64,000 nt of DNA. It comes from Siderastrea siderea (Eukaryota > Cnidaria > Anthozoa > Scleractinia > Rhizangiidae). The translations under genes and the position numbers were made by a program. How positions within the stretch are numbered: the stretch's first letter is position 1; every line of letters starts with the position of its first letter. The notes beneath the pieces were generated by a model, which worked only from the letters and a program-made list of their open reading frames with translations, did no database searches and was not told the DNA's origin. Positions 22,901-34,412 of the stretch are shown here, piece after piece. The stretch spans positions 69,919,162 through 69,983,161 of the forward strand of contig OZ034969.1 in the NCBI GenBank assembly GCA_964030785.1, written 5' to 3'.

Positions 22901-25900
22901 GGTCGTTTCCACACTTAACTCGAGTACGGACGTTTTTACATGAAGAAATCGTTTTAGACGGATAATTTATCTAGTTCGTTTGAGAAAGGGAAGGACACGA
23001 TTTTGGACGCAAAAGTCATTTGATTTTGCTTTTCAGTCCGTCTTATTAAGACGGGCAAAAAATCGCCCAATTTTTCGGTCAAAAAGCGTTTATGTCCCAT
23101 TTTCACAGAGGGATGACTTGTCCGTTTGGAACAGCTATTTCGTTCAAAAGAGTTTTCCATCTTCTGCCCGTCTGGTGTGAAATCTGGTTATATTTATCTA
23201 TTTGTTATAAACTGGCATAACCTTGATTTATATTAGGTCTTCGTCAAACATTAAGTCTCATGAAATCAGGCTTACAGGCAAACAATCAGTTTGACAACAC
23301 TCTTCATCCGTATAGGTTCTTGAGAGAAACCCACATCAAAGGAAAAAGCTCGCTGTTTAGGAATCATGGCTTGCAGGACAATGCCGGCTCCGCTTTTAAC
23401 ATCTGGAACCTCAAGAGGGATCTTGATGGCGAGAAGCATTGGTACCAAGCGGGCTTGGCTACACCCTCTGGCCTCGCTTTAGAACCCATTGAGAATCTCA
23501 ACGGGAATACGCTGTTTCCGCTCCTTCATCCAAGGCGCCCTATTCTACGAGTCCCTGTCGTTTTGTGGCCACCTCTGGTTCATGCCAAGGACCCTGTGTT
23601 TACGGAGAATCACAGAACGTGTTTAGGGAGGGCGCTACCTTGTTACAAGTATGCCAGCGTAGGAAATTCGACACGACCAGAAAGACAGTTGCTTTGTTGC
23701 TTCGGAGCGTCGATAGACTTTCTGAAATTTTTGCAAAAAGATCTTGGGTTTGATAGCGAGATTTATCTCTCCCCAGATGGGCAATACGGAAAGTTTAATG
23801 CCAGTAAAGGAGCGTGGAATGGAGTTGTTGGTGAAATTATTTCCGGTAAAGCAGACCTAGGACTTGACTTGTCTGTCAGCATGCATCGCTTGCACTTTAT
23901 CGAAATGGTGTATCCATCCGCTGTATCGGCATTAAATATCTTAGTTCAGAAAGAATTTTCTCACGGCGAACAAGGTAATTGTAATTATGAAATGATCACG
24001 GCCATCGCAGTTAGTGATGTCAACTTTAGCAGTTGATAAGTACTATACAGTATACTGAGGTTGCTTTCTCCTTTGAAAGTTTTGAAAACCTTTACTATAT
24101 TAGACTCCTTTCCTCGTCACCAATTTTTTTCAAATAAGGATTAAAAACGAAACGATTGATAGTTCCTTTGCAACTGGTGAATTAACATTTATAGCTTTCG
24201 GCGCACTCGCTGAGAAGGGGTAGAGGGCAGCGGGGAGGGTGGGGGGGGGGGGCGGGGAGAGAAGTGATTCCCTCTCGAAGTTTCTGTCACACTTCCACAC
24301 GCACTTCCTTTTCTGTGCCTTCCAAGTAGACTTCAAAATTTGGAGGGAAAAACTAAGGCTGGAGTAGTTGACCAATAAGAGACATTTATAAACCGACAAA
24401 CCTCGAGAGACGACAATCGACAATTACCACGATAGACGTTAAAATAGGTAACTTGCACACAATTCCGTATTCAAACTCAGTATTTATTAACTGAGTAAAT
24501 TGTTGCATTTTGTATCAGCCAGAGTATGGTTCTCTTGGCTCGAGCCGTTCAGAGTGGAGTTGTGGATAGCTATCCTAGTGACATGTAACGTCATTTTGTT
24601 CGTTGTTTGGTTGCTGGATAGGAAAAGTCCTAAAGGATATTACCACATTCTCAAGGACAGCGACGAAGATGCCTTCACATTGCTAGGTACGATGCGGTTC
24701 TGTCGTTCAGTACTAGTTTTCAACTCGATAATCCATTTGTTCGCTAGGATCACGTATTAGATACACGTGTTAGATATATTATTGTGTTTGTAAAACGAGC
24801 TACACTTATTTTTTTAAATCTTACTTTCTGAACATTCCCCAACGTTCGTTTGAACTTGTCCGATCATTTTCCGAAGATTTCTCACGTGTTGAGAAGGGTA
24901 CCAAGGGAGTGCTGAAAACATTTTAAAACCACTTTAATTAATTCACGTAATTAACCCTATTCAGACCCGGGGTGGTGCTACCCGGATACCAAATGCTTGG
25001 CCATCAAGTATGACGTTACCATGGCAAGCACAATTCAGAAGTTTGAATTTTAACCGTTTCAATGAAAATTTTAATTTTCTTGAAATCCGTTTTACATTTT
25101 AATATCATTTTCGTTTTCTTGTATTGGTTTTGATTACCTCTTGGTCAATTTCGGCAATTTTCAAAGGTTTTCGAAAAATCAAGAAATTCACGATGGTGGA
25201 TTCAAGATGGCCGCCGTTTGAGAACATGACGTAATTCTTACGTCATATGGCGTCACCAGCTTATGTTTGGGGACCTCAAAGGAAACCTTTTTGGGCGTAC
25301 TATCTACCCTCTAAGTTTCGTTGTCATAGCTTTAATATTCTCTGAGTTAAGGAGGGGGGAGGGGGCGGAATCCGCCCCCCCCCCTCCCCGTTCCCAGAAG
25401 ACCAAAAAAAAGCCCGGCCTGAATAGGGTTAAACAGGGAAAATCGACCTGTTGCTTTATGGAAAATTTTATTCACAAAATACCACTAACTATGCATGTGT
25501 GTGTCAATTACGAGTTTTGTCCTCTCTCTCCCCAGACTCCATGAGTTTTGTGTGGGGTGTGGCCTTTAGTAAAGACATTGGAGCAGAGAAGACTCCGCGC
25601 AGCAACAGCGCCCGCGTTGTGTCAGCGGTTTATGCGTTCTTGGCCTTAGTCATAGTTAACACGTACTGTGCAAACCTAATGGCATTCCTTCTTCAGGAAT
25701 CTCCAATCCTACCAATCAGTGGTGTGCGAGATGATAAGGTAATGTTTTTTTTGATCCACACTCAGTACACCCATTGCAGAAGACTGTCTTGCGGTCTTTA
25801 GCTGTAGCCCCAACAATGCTGTTGGACAGCTGTCCATCATGGTACAGCTCAGCTGTTATGCAGTGTTATTACCCACTGATTAAGTTTTAAGTGCGTTTAT

Positions 25901-28900
25901 TGGTAGAAACACCTTAAGTGGTACAAATTCGGACGGCGCGGTTTTTCAACTTCTTTACTACGGTGATTGACTGAACTGTGAAGATTTTCGTTCAATAGAA
26001 GTACCTTAACTGTTTTAGTACATTAAGCATGTCTTGTTTGAGTTGATTTTCTTACAATGTTTTTAACGTCACTGGTAACTGCAAGGCCGCGGGATCAAAA
26101 TCCAAGATGGCAGGTATGTGACGTCATATGGCTATAGTCGACCGAGCCATCACTGTCAACTGAACATTTCGTTATGATCCTACAGTTCCAGACTTTTCGA
26201 GTTTAAGAGGGTGGAGGACACTTTCTGCCTTCCCCTTCCTTTTCCAGGCTTAGGAACTAGGTAAAATATTTAGCTTTGTTTTCTTCTTTCCTTAACAGCT
26301 TCACGAGAAATCTTTATATCCACCGGATGGTTTCAAACTTGGTATAACACGGGGCAGCAATGGAGAAACGTACTTTAAGGACCATGTAGAAGCTGAATTC
26401 AGGAAAATCTACCAGGTTAACTTGAAAATTAATTCCGTGGACAGTTTCGAGGAAGGAATTAAACAACTTAAGGACAAGTGAGTATTGGACGTACTGAGAG
26501 CTCAAAATTGAGATGATAAAGCGTCTGATAAAGCGTCGCTATTCAACTGACATTGCATTTAAGCAATAGAAAACTTTTTCCGTGTTTGCATAGCCTGATA
26601 TAAACACGAGAGGTGGCGGGAGAATTCGAGACAGTTATGCAAACCCTCGACTACGTCTCGGGTTTGCATAACTTTCTCCCAACCCCTCTATAAGATACTA
26701 CGCACAACTGTGACGTCACAACTCTCATGCAAACACACCTCTCAGCCCGGCAATCAGAGCGCGCGTATTATCTCAGTTATTTTATAAGATGTTTTGTTCA
26801 ACCACAACAAAGCTAAGAACAACATCTTCACCTTGAAAAATTAATAAATGACAGATTTAGGCTCACTCTAATCCAAACCCTCTAAAAGAGAAGCGAGGTG
26901 CTTTGAGAAGTCTACATACATATATTGAGCTGCCTCAGCTGCAAAAATGGGTGAATAACGCTGCAAATTAAGCAGCACTGACGTAAGGTTAAACCTCCGT
27001 CAAACTAATTCAACATTGTTCAATGCAACTTTGTTGTACGATGGTGAACGAGGCGACCAAACAAATTCAACATTAAATCAAATGAAGAATGATTCTAGCA
27101 GTGATGTACTCAAATTGTGATTAAGCCTGAAAACATTTCAATGCTCTGGACGGGATTTGAACTCGTGACCTTCACGCTGCTAGTGTGATGCTCAAACCAA
27201 CTGAGCAACCAAGGCCTCACATCTTGGGAGCGGCCAATAATGTTAGTTCAAATACTCCGTCGCGTGAAGTAATTAAATGAGATCACAATGAAAGTATGAT
27301 AAATCATATATGTGAACTGAGGAAATGAAATCAAACAAAGAGTAGATTCTCGCAGTGATGCATCCAAAAAAAAAATTTTGGACCAACATCGTTCAACAAG
27401 GTGAAAGAACGCGTTTAACATGTTGCATTCAACAGCCTTGAATGGAAATGATGCCTGACGCCGTGACCCGTGCAATAGGCCATTTCCGAGTTGTCTGACA
27501 CCCCTTTTTCAAAGCGAGTCTTGGTGCACAGTCCTTCATACGAAAATAAGTTTTGATTCGCATTTTCATATGAAAGGTTGTGCACCCGCCCTCGCGTTGA
27601 AGAAGAGGCACAAGAAAACTCGGGAATGGCCTATTGGCTATCCTCATACCCAGGATGCGCGGACCAGTCGAGAACGGGAGTTGAAAGAGAAAAAAAAGAG
27701 TTCACACTCTTTGACGGTGCATGAGAGTCTATGGGAGTTCAAGAGAGTTAGAGGACAAACAAGACTGTGGGGGGGGGGGGGGGGTCATTTAAACGAGGTT
27801 TAGACGGGATTTAACAAAAATCTGGCTTATCAAGTAAAAAAACAAAACAAAAACAAAAACAAAATGGTGAACCTGAATGAGTTAGCATCTGTTACCGTAT
27901 AAGCAACGTTTAAAAGGCCAGGAATAAACACAGGCTAAATAGCTGACTAAAAACCTACACTGCTGTCTTTTAAGTAATTTAAACTAACCCTGACAGCGAC
28001 AGTGTATATGAGAGAGTGAGGTGCGGGATTGCAGAAAATTAATTCAGAGTTTAAAAGAACGAGGCATATAACAAATATGCTGTTTTGTTATTCTTTTGTT
28101 ATCGAATGAGATGCAAAGGAGTGTGAGGCGTTTTTCTGCAATCCCGCACCTTAGAGATATGAGAGCAGAAGTGATTTTATGGTAGATTTCTTCGTGAATT
28201 TTCTCAAGGTTAAAATTTGTTACAGTCTGTCTTTTTTTTTTTTTAACTTAGCAAGCTCCACGGAATGATTGGCGACTATCGCGCTTTGAAACAAGCTGGG
28301 AATGGAGACAAGGAATGCCGATACAGCCTCGCGGGACCCAATTTTTACAATCACGGTTATGGATTCGCCTTCCCTAAAGGATCACCATGGGCGGAAGAAG
28401 CGAATCTATCAGTCCTGAAAAACCAAGAAAATGGCAGTATTCAAGCGATCATGGATTACTGGTTCAACAAAAAAGATTGCAGCACAGTTCCCGTCAAGGA
28501 GCTCCATTTCGAGAAGTTCGTTGGTTTATTTCTACTGATAGCCGGTGTTATAGTTTTCTGTTTCATGGCTCTTATGTCAGAGATGCTCATCATCTTTCTG
28601 TTGGTTAAATTTGGAAGAAACTTGGGCCCGATGGGTAAGGCTTTAAAGCGAATGATCTTCAGCGTGAGGAAAGGTGAGGAGAACGAAATTCATATTAAAT
28701 GGCTGCAGTTGTATAGACGGCACAAGAGTATGCGACCGCAGCAGGCTGAAATGGCAGCTGCTAGCGACGTTTTGTTTCGAAGGGCGAGCTTTTGTAATTT
28801 GAGCTTTGAGGTCGGTGGCGATGTGCTACCTACAGACTTCAGTGAAGACCAAACGTTACATCTACGGAGATGTCAAATGTTGGAAGCGACCGAGAATCAG

Positions 28901-29014
28901 CCAAATGACAATGGGGAGCTATTTGAATCAAACAACGTCACCTTCAGTAGAAATGGCCACACACGATTTTCACGAACCAGTATTAGAACTGCTAACAAGT
29001 ACTCAGAGGTTTAA
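16916..29014 (+). CDS. NMDA-type ionotropic glutamate receptor-like subunit
   Basis: Ligand-gated cation channel subunit of the plasma membrane. Seven exons: 16916-17353, 22205-22812, 23256-23974, 24519-24686, 25536-25738, 26299-26477, 28252-29014; 3078 nt including stop, 1025 residues. An N-terminal hydrophobic signal is followed by an amino-terminal domain (about 30-370). Then comes ligand-binding lobe S1 with CCFGASIDFLKFLQKDLGF and GAWNGVVGEIISGKADL, and Arg560 at the alpha-carboxylate position. M1 is about 600-621, the pore loop 645-665 and M3 about 672-698. Lobe S2 has Asp780 in the GDY motif, and M4 is about 860-890, with a 130-residue tail. The WNG, CC and SARVV segments resemble GluN subunits. 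Odd points: the N-site Asn is replaced (Ser656) and the M3 gate reads TYCANLMAF instead of SYTANLAAF. Ser in place of the GluN1 Thr of S1 recalls GluN3. The junction at 22812/23256 is the least certain. Confidence 0.9.
18455..19095. mobile_element. TTAA-flanked inverted-repeat element, GGTGATTCCAT ends
   Basis: A 641 bp element with perfect 11 bp inverted ends, GGTGATTCCAT (18455-18465) and ATGGAATCACC (19085-19095). It is flanked by TTAA on both sides (18451-18454, 19096-19099). The GGTG tip with TTAA flank is shared with the element at 32259-34031. A piggyBac-like TTAA target is likely, but the tip is not the usual CCC. No transposase seen. Confidence 0.7.
20131..20307. mobile_element. Fold-back MITE, family AATAGGCCATTTCCGAG, copy 1
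   Basis: Nearly the whole 177 bp element is two inverted arms of about 70 bp, starting AATAGGCCATTTCCGAGTTG and including CCTCTTTTTCAAAGCGAG, around a short AT-rich centre. The arms differ at scattered positions. A second copy is at 27474-27635. No clear target duplication. Confidence 0.8.
21443..22150. mobile_element. Nested inverted-repeat (fold-back) cluster
   Basis: Outer arms of about 30 bp (left: aataattattctactcggg, right: its imperfect reverse complement near 22120-22148) enclose an inner inverted pair that starts ACAATTATCCTGC (about 21991) and ends at about 22110. Two GC-rich palindromes of the type GCCAACCCGGCC...CGGCTA lie at about 21489-21516 and 22033-22062. Borders are approximate. 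Confidence 0.5.
24955..25428. mobile_element. piggyBac-type MITE in a receptor intron
   Basis: A 474 bp element flanked by TTAA on both sides (24951-24954 and 25429-25432). Ends are CCCTATTCAG on the left and CTGAATAGGG on the right; similarity continues inward with one change (acccgg versus gcccgg in matching orientation). TTAA plus a CCC tip is diagnostic for piggyBac. It has an inner run of G then C near 25350-25387 and no coding capacity. It sits between exons 4 and 5 of the receptor gene. Confidence 0.85.
26591..26755. repeat. Inverted-repeat element in a receptor intron
   Basis: A palindromic core (agttatgcaaaccctcg ... cgggtttgcataactt) is set inside less perfect outer arms (gagaggtggcgggaga ... 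tctcccaacccctct). It looks like a fold-back MITE. Ends and target duplication are not clear. Confidence 0.5.
27142..27222 (-). mobile_element. tRNA-derived SINE head
   Basis: On the minus strand a tRNA-like segment has an A-box (TTGCTCAGTTGG) and a B-box (GTTCAAATCCC) at tRNA spacing. Acceptor-stem halves do not pair properly and the anticodon arm is irregular, so it is read as a SINE promoter or tRNA relic rather than a working tRNA. Confidence 0.55.
27474..27635. mobile_element. Fold-back MITE, family AATAGGCCATTTCCGAG, copy 2
   Basis: A second, more diverged copy of the element at 20131-20307, with the same inverted tips (AATAGGCCATTTCCGAG and CTCGGGAATGGCCTATT) and the same inner block TTTTTCAAAGCGAGTCTT. 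It lies in the intron before the last receptor exon. Confidence 0.8.
28019..28152. mobile_element. Short MITE with AGGTGCGGGATTGCAG ends
   Basis: A 134 bp segment with inverted ends of about 20 bp: AGGTGCGGGATTGCAGAAAA on the left and its reverse complement on the right (about 28132-28151). It lies about 100 bp before the last receptor exon. No clear target duplication was identified. Confidence 0.65.
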
Positions 29015-29221
29015 CTTTAAGGTAAACAACAGCCAGAACACAAATCTTCGACATTCTCCGTCGTTTGGGATTTGGCCAATCCATAGAGGTGTGGCGTGAC
29101 CGTTGTTTCCAGTGGTTTATTTGAAACATTCCACACTTGGTACTTTTCAAATAGACGAAGGCCCTAGACTTCGATACTAAGTTGATTGAGAAAAGCTTGC
29201 TGATGACCGTGAGGAATGGCA

Positions 29222-29382
29222 TCCTCGGAGACCCAGGGGCAGATAGTGGGGCGAGGGAATGTCGAAACGGGCAAAAAAATAAAAAGTGGGCGAGGAAAAG
29301 TCAAGGCAACTTTTCTTCGCCCACTTTTTTTTCGCCCGTTTCGACTTCCCTCGCCCCACTTTCTGCTACTGGGTCTCCGAGA
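29222..29382. mobile_element. Hairpin MITE with CTCGGAGACCCAG ends
   Basis: Arms of about 70 bp, starting CTCGGAGACCCAG and containing GTGGGGCGAGGGAA, GTCGAAACGGGC and AAAAGTGGGCGA, are followed by their reverse complement with few mismatches and almost no loop. It lies about 200 bp downstream of the receptor stop codon, so the receptor transcript may carry a strong hairpin in its 3' UTR. Confidence 0.75.
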
Positions 29383-29892
29383 ATGGAGGAATGGAAGCGA
29401 GTTGTGAAGTCATCGCTCTGCAACGGGGAGGAATCAATCCGCCAACCTGCTACTGAGACAAGAGGAAGAAGGAAAAACACACCCAGTATCGAACTTTACT
29501 TATCAGAATGCCATTCAAGGATGGGCTTGCACAGACAAAAGTGCCTTACCGCTGGCAGTACCTCAACTGAGGGCTTTACCTCATTGACTGCAAGACTGAT
29601 GGTTACCTACTACCATAGATGCAGAGCATTTTATCTTTTTTGCGTGTTTCATTCCAGGCCGTTTACGGTCGTGCCGCTCACCTCAGCCAAAATGGTGGGT
29701 TCTTCGTGGAATCAACTTCAAACGGAACGCACTCTTCTCGAGCCGAAACTTCCCGATACTCTTGGTAAACGTAATACAACCAATAAAGGATGCATGTACA
29801 CACTGACTTTTCGCAGCATAGCGAACCCATACTTCATAATATACATTTTTGTTCATCATAAACCGCAACACAACACGGTAATTGAATAGAAG

Positions 29893-30280
29893 TAGCCTGT
29901 GAACAGGTCCTCGGTGGGGAAAAAAGGGCGAAGAAAATTCGGCGAACGGAGCGAGCCGAGCGTAGACTGGGGAAGAGGACTTCTCCACCCCGTCCCCTTC
30001 TCTTTTTACATGTATGTGTCACCGTGACACATACATGTGTCACGGTGACACATGTATGTGTCACGGTTAATTTTATATTTTTCATTGTTATTATAGTTAT
30101 CTTATAGTTACCTTTAACTGTTAGTTAGGTGTCCCCTATTAGCAGGGGGATTACCCCCTGCTAGACACTTTAGACACGTTAATAAAGATTCTATTCTATT
30201 CTATTCTCTCTATTCTTCTCTCGTTCTGCCCTTTGTTTTCGTCGCTCTTTCTCCGACTAGAGAAGCCTGTTCACAGGCTA
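29893..30280. mobile_element. Mutator-like MITE with TAGCCTGTGAACAGG ends
   Basis: Left tip TAGCCTGTGAACAGG and right tip CCTGTTCACAGGCTA are inverted. Flanks gaatagaag (left) and aagtagaag (right) match at 7 of 9 positions, fitting an aged 9 bp duplication. The tip TAGCCTG is shared with the 13712-13886 element. The interior contains a perfect palindrome (30008-30038) and a segment ending in an ATTCT-type microsatellite (about 30186-30215) that resembles the tail of a nested retroposon. Confidence 0.75.
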
Positions 30281-31128
30281 AAGTAGAAGAGACCATTCCG
30301 TCGAAGGCTTGAAAACAACATTAGGCGGTTCAAGATTTATATTCAACACCTCTCACATTAAATATGGAATGTTACCTATTTTAGTATTATTAAAAAAGCA
30401 AAAAGAAGTATCAAAATAAAAGTTTCCACTACTTTACTCAAACGCCACGGATGGTCAGAATGAAAAACGGATTCTAGATTGAGAAAATATCATAAACGCG
30501 TTATACTCTGTTCTCCATTTGAAAAAAAATCACTTGATAACCTCCTCTTGGTGTTTTTAAAATATTTCCTGAACCAAAAGAGGTTTTAACCCAAAAATGG
30601 ACGAAAATGTTTGTCCGTTTCAAAACGGACACCTTATACATGAGTGAGGAAAAAACAGGGCGTTTTCCTTGGTCACACCAACACAAAAAATCATTTACAA
30701 CCTAAGATCTATCGCGTCAACAAATAAAACATTATGAAGAAAGAAACCGATACATCCTAATATGCAATATTTACAATCACGTTACTTTGAAGTTTACAAC
30801 TTTTTTCTACTGTACACGTTTTTCCCATGGTTACTAAAGAACTTGTAAATAAACTTAAGGGAAATAAAAAGATTGTGAATCACTGTGTTGACAAAGAAAG
30901 TTTTTATCATGTGATAAGAAAATGTTTTCTGAGTCTGTGACGGTCTTCAATCTGCTGCCCCGTCCCCAGGCGTCCCTCCTTATTATATGATGGTGCGCGT
31001 GACGTTGTGGGATACGTGCACTGCAGCCGACTCCGGGTTTTGCATCCTTCCCAAGAAGCCCCGCACTCCCTGTTTGCCCGAGCTAAACCGGCGCCTGGCG
31101 ACGAGGCAGCTCCAATCTGCATATCATA

Positions 31129-34100
31129 CTATTTCAGGCTGATTCCAAGACGATCCTGCTCTTACAAAGTAAAAGCGAGCAATCCTAGAAAGACCAAGAG
31201 TCAGGATATTCTTTTGCTTGTTCTTTGAGGTCCAAAAGACAAACAACATCATTTCTTATCAAACTATGCTGTTAGACAACCAGGATATAGTCACCAACAC
31301 TCATCACCCATTCCTCTCAGTTAACATCTCTTGATCTTCTACGTCACGATTCCTAAGCCCACGGATTCTTATTTTGTTCTATTGAATCTAAGGTAAAAAC
31401 AAAATCTAATTAATCACCACGTGTTATACATGCACAGTTAATACATGTATATGTACTCAGAAAATCAGCCCGTCCGAAGATTCAGGGACGTGAACAAATT
31501 AGAGTTTTTCACATACACTACCGGCTGCTTCCCTCTGTGAGACCTGTAACACAATACGTGGTGTTTCATCTCGCCATCTTACTTTGTGTTGAGCCTGAGA
31601 TCGTCTAAAGCGGTGTTACACCGGGCAAAGTTTAGAGCAAGTAGTCTCGCAACAAAATTGCAAGGCAAATTGCACAAAAAAAACGGACATTTCCCGGTTT
31701 CTCCAGTTTCTCCCACTGAATTAAGTTAACGGCAAAAAACAAAACGAAAACACACACATACAAACAAACAAACAAACAAACAAACACGAAATTTTCCATT
31801 GCAGGGTTTCTTGCTCCAAGCAATTTCTCCCTGCAACTCCCGATTTTTCTATTTATATTACTCTCCGTTGCTTGTAATTCTGTAGATCGCATCGTCCACC
31901 TCCTATTCATCATCATCAATCTATGCACTCCACCCATCGGCATTTCATCCTACTGTTTTCTCGCACAGGAAGGAAGATAGATGAATAAAATCGAGCAAAC
32001 AAATAAGAGTTACCTTGTACTAGTTCATCAATGGACTCCTCTGCCAAATTGTGCTTTTCAAAGAGGCCTGGTAACTCGGGAACCGTGCTAGCCACAGAAG
32101 AATGGGATTTACGCAGTGAAACCTCATGGGAACTGAAGCGAGGAATAAAGCAACAGCGTGCAACGGATGTAACGATGAGTCAAGGAACAAAAACAATATC
32201 GTGGATTACAAAAGTCGCAAATAAATATGGACGCCTGGTTTTAAGGAACTTACTTTAAGGTGGTACAATTGGCTAAAATGGGTTCTAAACGGAGTCTTCT
32301 AAAATACTTTATCCACTTTGTTTTAATTTCAAACATAACCATTCTTTAGTATTTTTTCCCATAGAATCCGAATTTCAAGTCAAAATTTGGGATTTCCTGT
32401 CAGAAAGGGGTGAAAATTAACACTTAAAAATGTCACTCAAATTCATAAATATTTCCTTTTCTTCGTTTCTTTTTGTTTGAAAGCTTTCTTCTTTGCACTA
32501 TCAAACACCTATGTAAAAAGGATTCTTGTGTGACTTAGCCACAATCCAGGTGGAAATCCTACGGAAAAAAATCGAAGATCTCTAAACCAGGCTCGTGACA
32601 TGCCACAACATCGATCCGAAGCAACGGGAAATTGCGGCTAAGTCAGGCAAAATAGGTCCATTTGTGTTTGTTAACTCTGGCAACTTTCAGCAGAATTGAT
32701 TAAAATGCGTGGAAAATATTCCTATTTTCACCTCACACGCGCTGATAATCCGTCGAATTTATTTATTTTGCACGTTTTTACGCTTTCGTTTGCTCAATTC
32801 GAGTCCGTCATGTTTCATGTTTGTTTTCTGTGTTACAAGTTGCATTGCCTTCTGGGACACTCATTTCGTGGAAGAAACGCGTAAAATGGCGTGTTTCGAG
32901 CGTGTAACGCGTCCTAGAATCAAACAATCACACAGTCCCTAGCAACCACGATAAACAATGACACTGCGATCTTTTTGCCAGCAGTATCAATGCGCACAAG
33001 CCACTACGCATATAAGTCGCGCGTGTTCGAGGTAGCTATCGAGTAATCACGCGGGTGTTTGGTTTCCTCGGTGAAAGAGATTCGATCGAAGCAGTGTTTC
33101 TTTCGTTTATCGGGTGGATTTTTTCTTGTTCAATGGACTGTGAAAGGGAAGCGAAATGTTCTGTGAAATCGTTGGCCTTCTCTCGCGTTTACAGCACTCA
33201 AGAAGTTTGATATTTCGTATTTTCGTACGATCAAATACGTAGACGTGATAATATTTTGGCTGGCTCGTAAGCGTGCAAGAAGTAGGCAGCTTTCAGTCGT
33301 CTGAAAGAGATTCTAAAACTTTCAAAGATGCGGTAGATTTATTTGTATCTGATATAAATCTGTTCACAGGGTAGTTATATGTTGATGTCGGGTAAATATC
33401 GGAAAATTATCGCGGAAACATTCAGCTGTGGACCGCGTGAGGATGCATATTAAATTTTAAACCAAAGATTGAAGATCTTACCGGTTTTAATAATTATGGA
33501 GATACTTCGATGAAAGAGGAGTTTGTGTGCCTCGGTAGTACTTCTAGTATGAGGTTATTGTATTCGGCAATTGTAATATTGCTCTTTTGATTTGTCAACT
33601 TTACCTTGCTGCATGAATGCGCGGTACGCTTTTCGTCTTGTTGTGTATAAATATGCCCGGGTATTTATGAAAAACTGAGCTTGCTTTTTCTGATGCGTGG
33701 AATATCAATTGCATATCACCAAAAAGTCTTTTAGTATTCAGGTTGATATAGCTTTTCGTTATGTTTTCATTTACTCTCAATACCTTTAGCTTCCCCGCTG
33801 TAGATTCAAAGTTATCCAGCCGTGCGCGAGATCGGAAGGGAGTCTACACGCAAAATTCCAAGATGGCGGCTCAAAATGGCCGCATGACAACGAATTTCAA
33901 ACCTCTCTTTCTCGGAAACTAGGGATCATTGAGCCGCTATTTTGTAAATAACAACATAACAATACATGAACTACACAATAAGCGAAATAACAAGAAAAAC
34001 ATTTTTTGGACCTTTAGCCAATTGTACCACCTTAAGTATGTTTTTCAGCAAGGACCCCATGTCGGGAGAGCCCCGTAAGCGTTTGGCTCACTTTTTTTCG

Positions 34101-34412
34101 GTTACACAAACATTTTCACGTTTCTAAAACATTTTCGCCAATATTTTAAATGCAAGCTACCGTAATTAGTACCTGCAACGGAAATGTTTGGTCCGACACC
34201 GAATAAAATACGCAGCGCATAAACAATCATAATTTCTGCGGAAATTGCGTAATACAACCTAAACCTAAGCAGAACCACTATCCCACTCTAGTAATGACGT
34301 AACGTCTTAAGTTTACTCAGCAATACCTCAACTGCCGAAGATCTTTGCGGGACACTCTGACAGGCGTGGAGGCCTGGGAAGGAGCTCCTACTCCCTTCTC
34401 GGCGAGAGAATG
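31129..34412 (-). CDS. C-terminal exons of the KIF7/27-like gene
   Basis: Three short exons. 34327-34412 encodes [17 protein letters not shown], a conserved C-terminal motif of the family, and joins 39894-40110 in phase 0. 32014-32132 encodes [12 protein letters not shown]...[22 protein letters not shown] and joins in phase 2. The last, 31129-31160, gives [10 protein letters not shown] and a stop; it was chosen because it follows a good pyrimidine tract and keeps phase. Another acceptor a few bases downstream would give a different short end, so the exact C-terminus is uncertain. If 34327-34412 were not spliced at its donor it would stop after LRYC. Confidence 0.7.

Larger units (their letters stand above)
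29015..31128. other. Intergenic region between convergent receptor and kinesin genes
   Basis: Holds a hairpin element (29222-29382), a TAGCCTGTGAACAGG-ended MITE (29893-30280) and AT-rich sequence. An AATAAA near 29782 could end receptor transcripts. The long open frame at 29182-29889 has no protein-like features and overlaps the hairpin element. Confidence 0.65.

Noticed and set aside
27142..27222. tRNA gene on the minus strand
   Set aside because: Boxes A and B are present, but the acceptor stem does not pair and the anticodon arm is irregular.
29182..29889. 235-codon open frame on the plus strand after the receptor gene
   Set aside because: It runs through the hairpin element, has no domain or coding-like conservation, and lies in the presumed 3' UTR/intergenic region.
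30907..31122. Minus-strand 71-codon frame near the kinesin 3' end as an alternative terminal exon
   Set aside because: Its acceptor lacks a pyrimidine tract and the sequence has no family similarity; the shorter terminal exon at 31129-31160 has better signals, though this remains uncertain.
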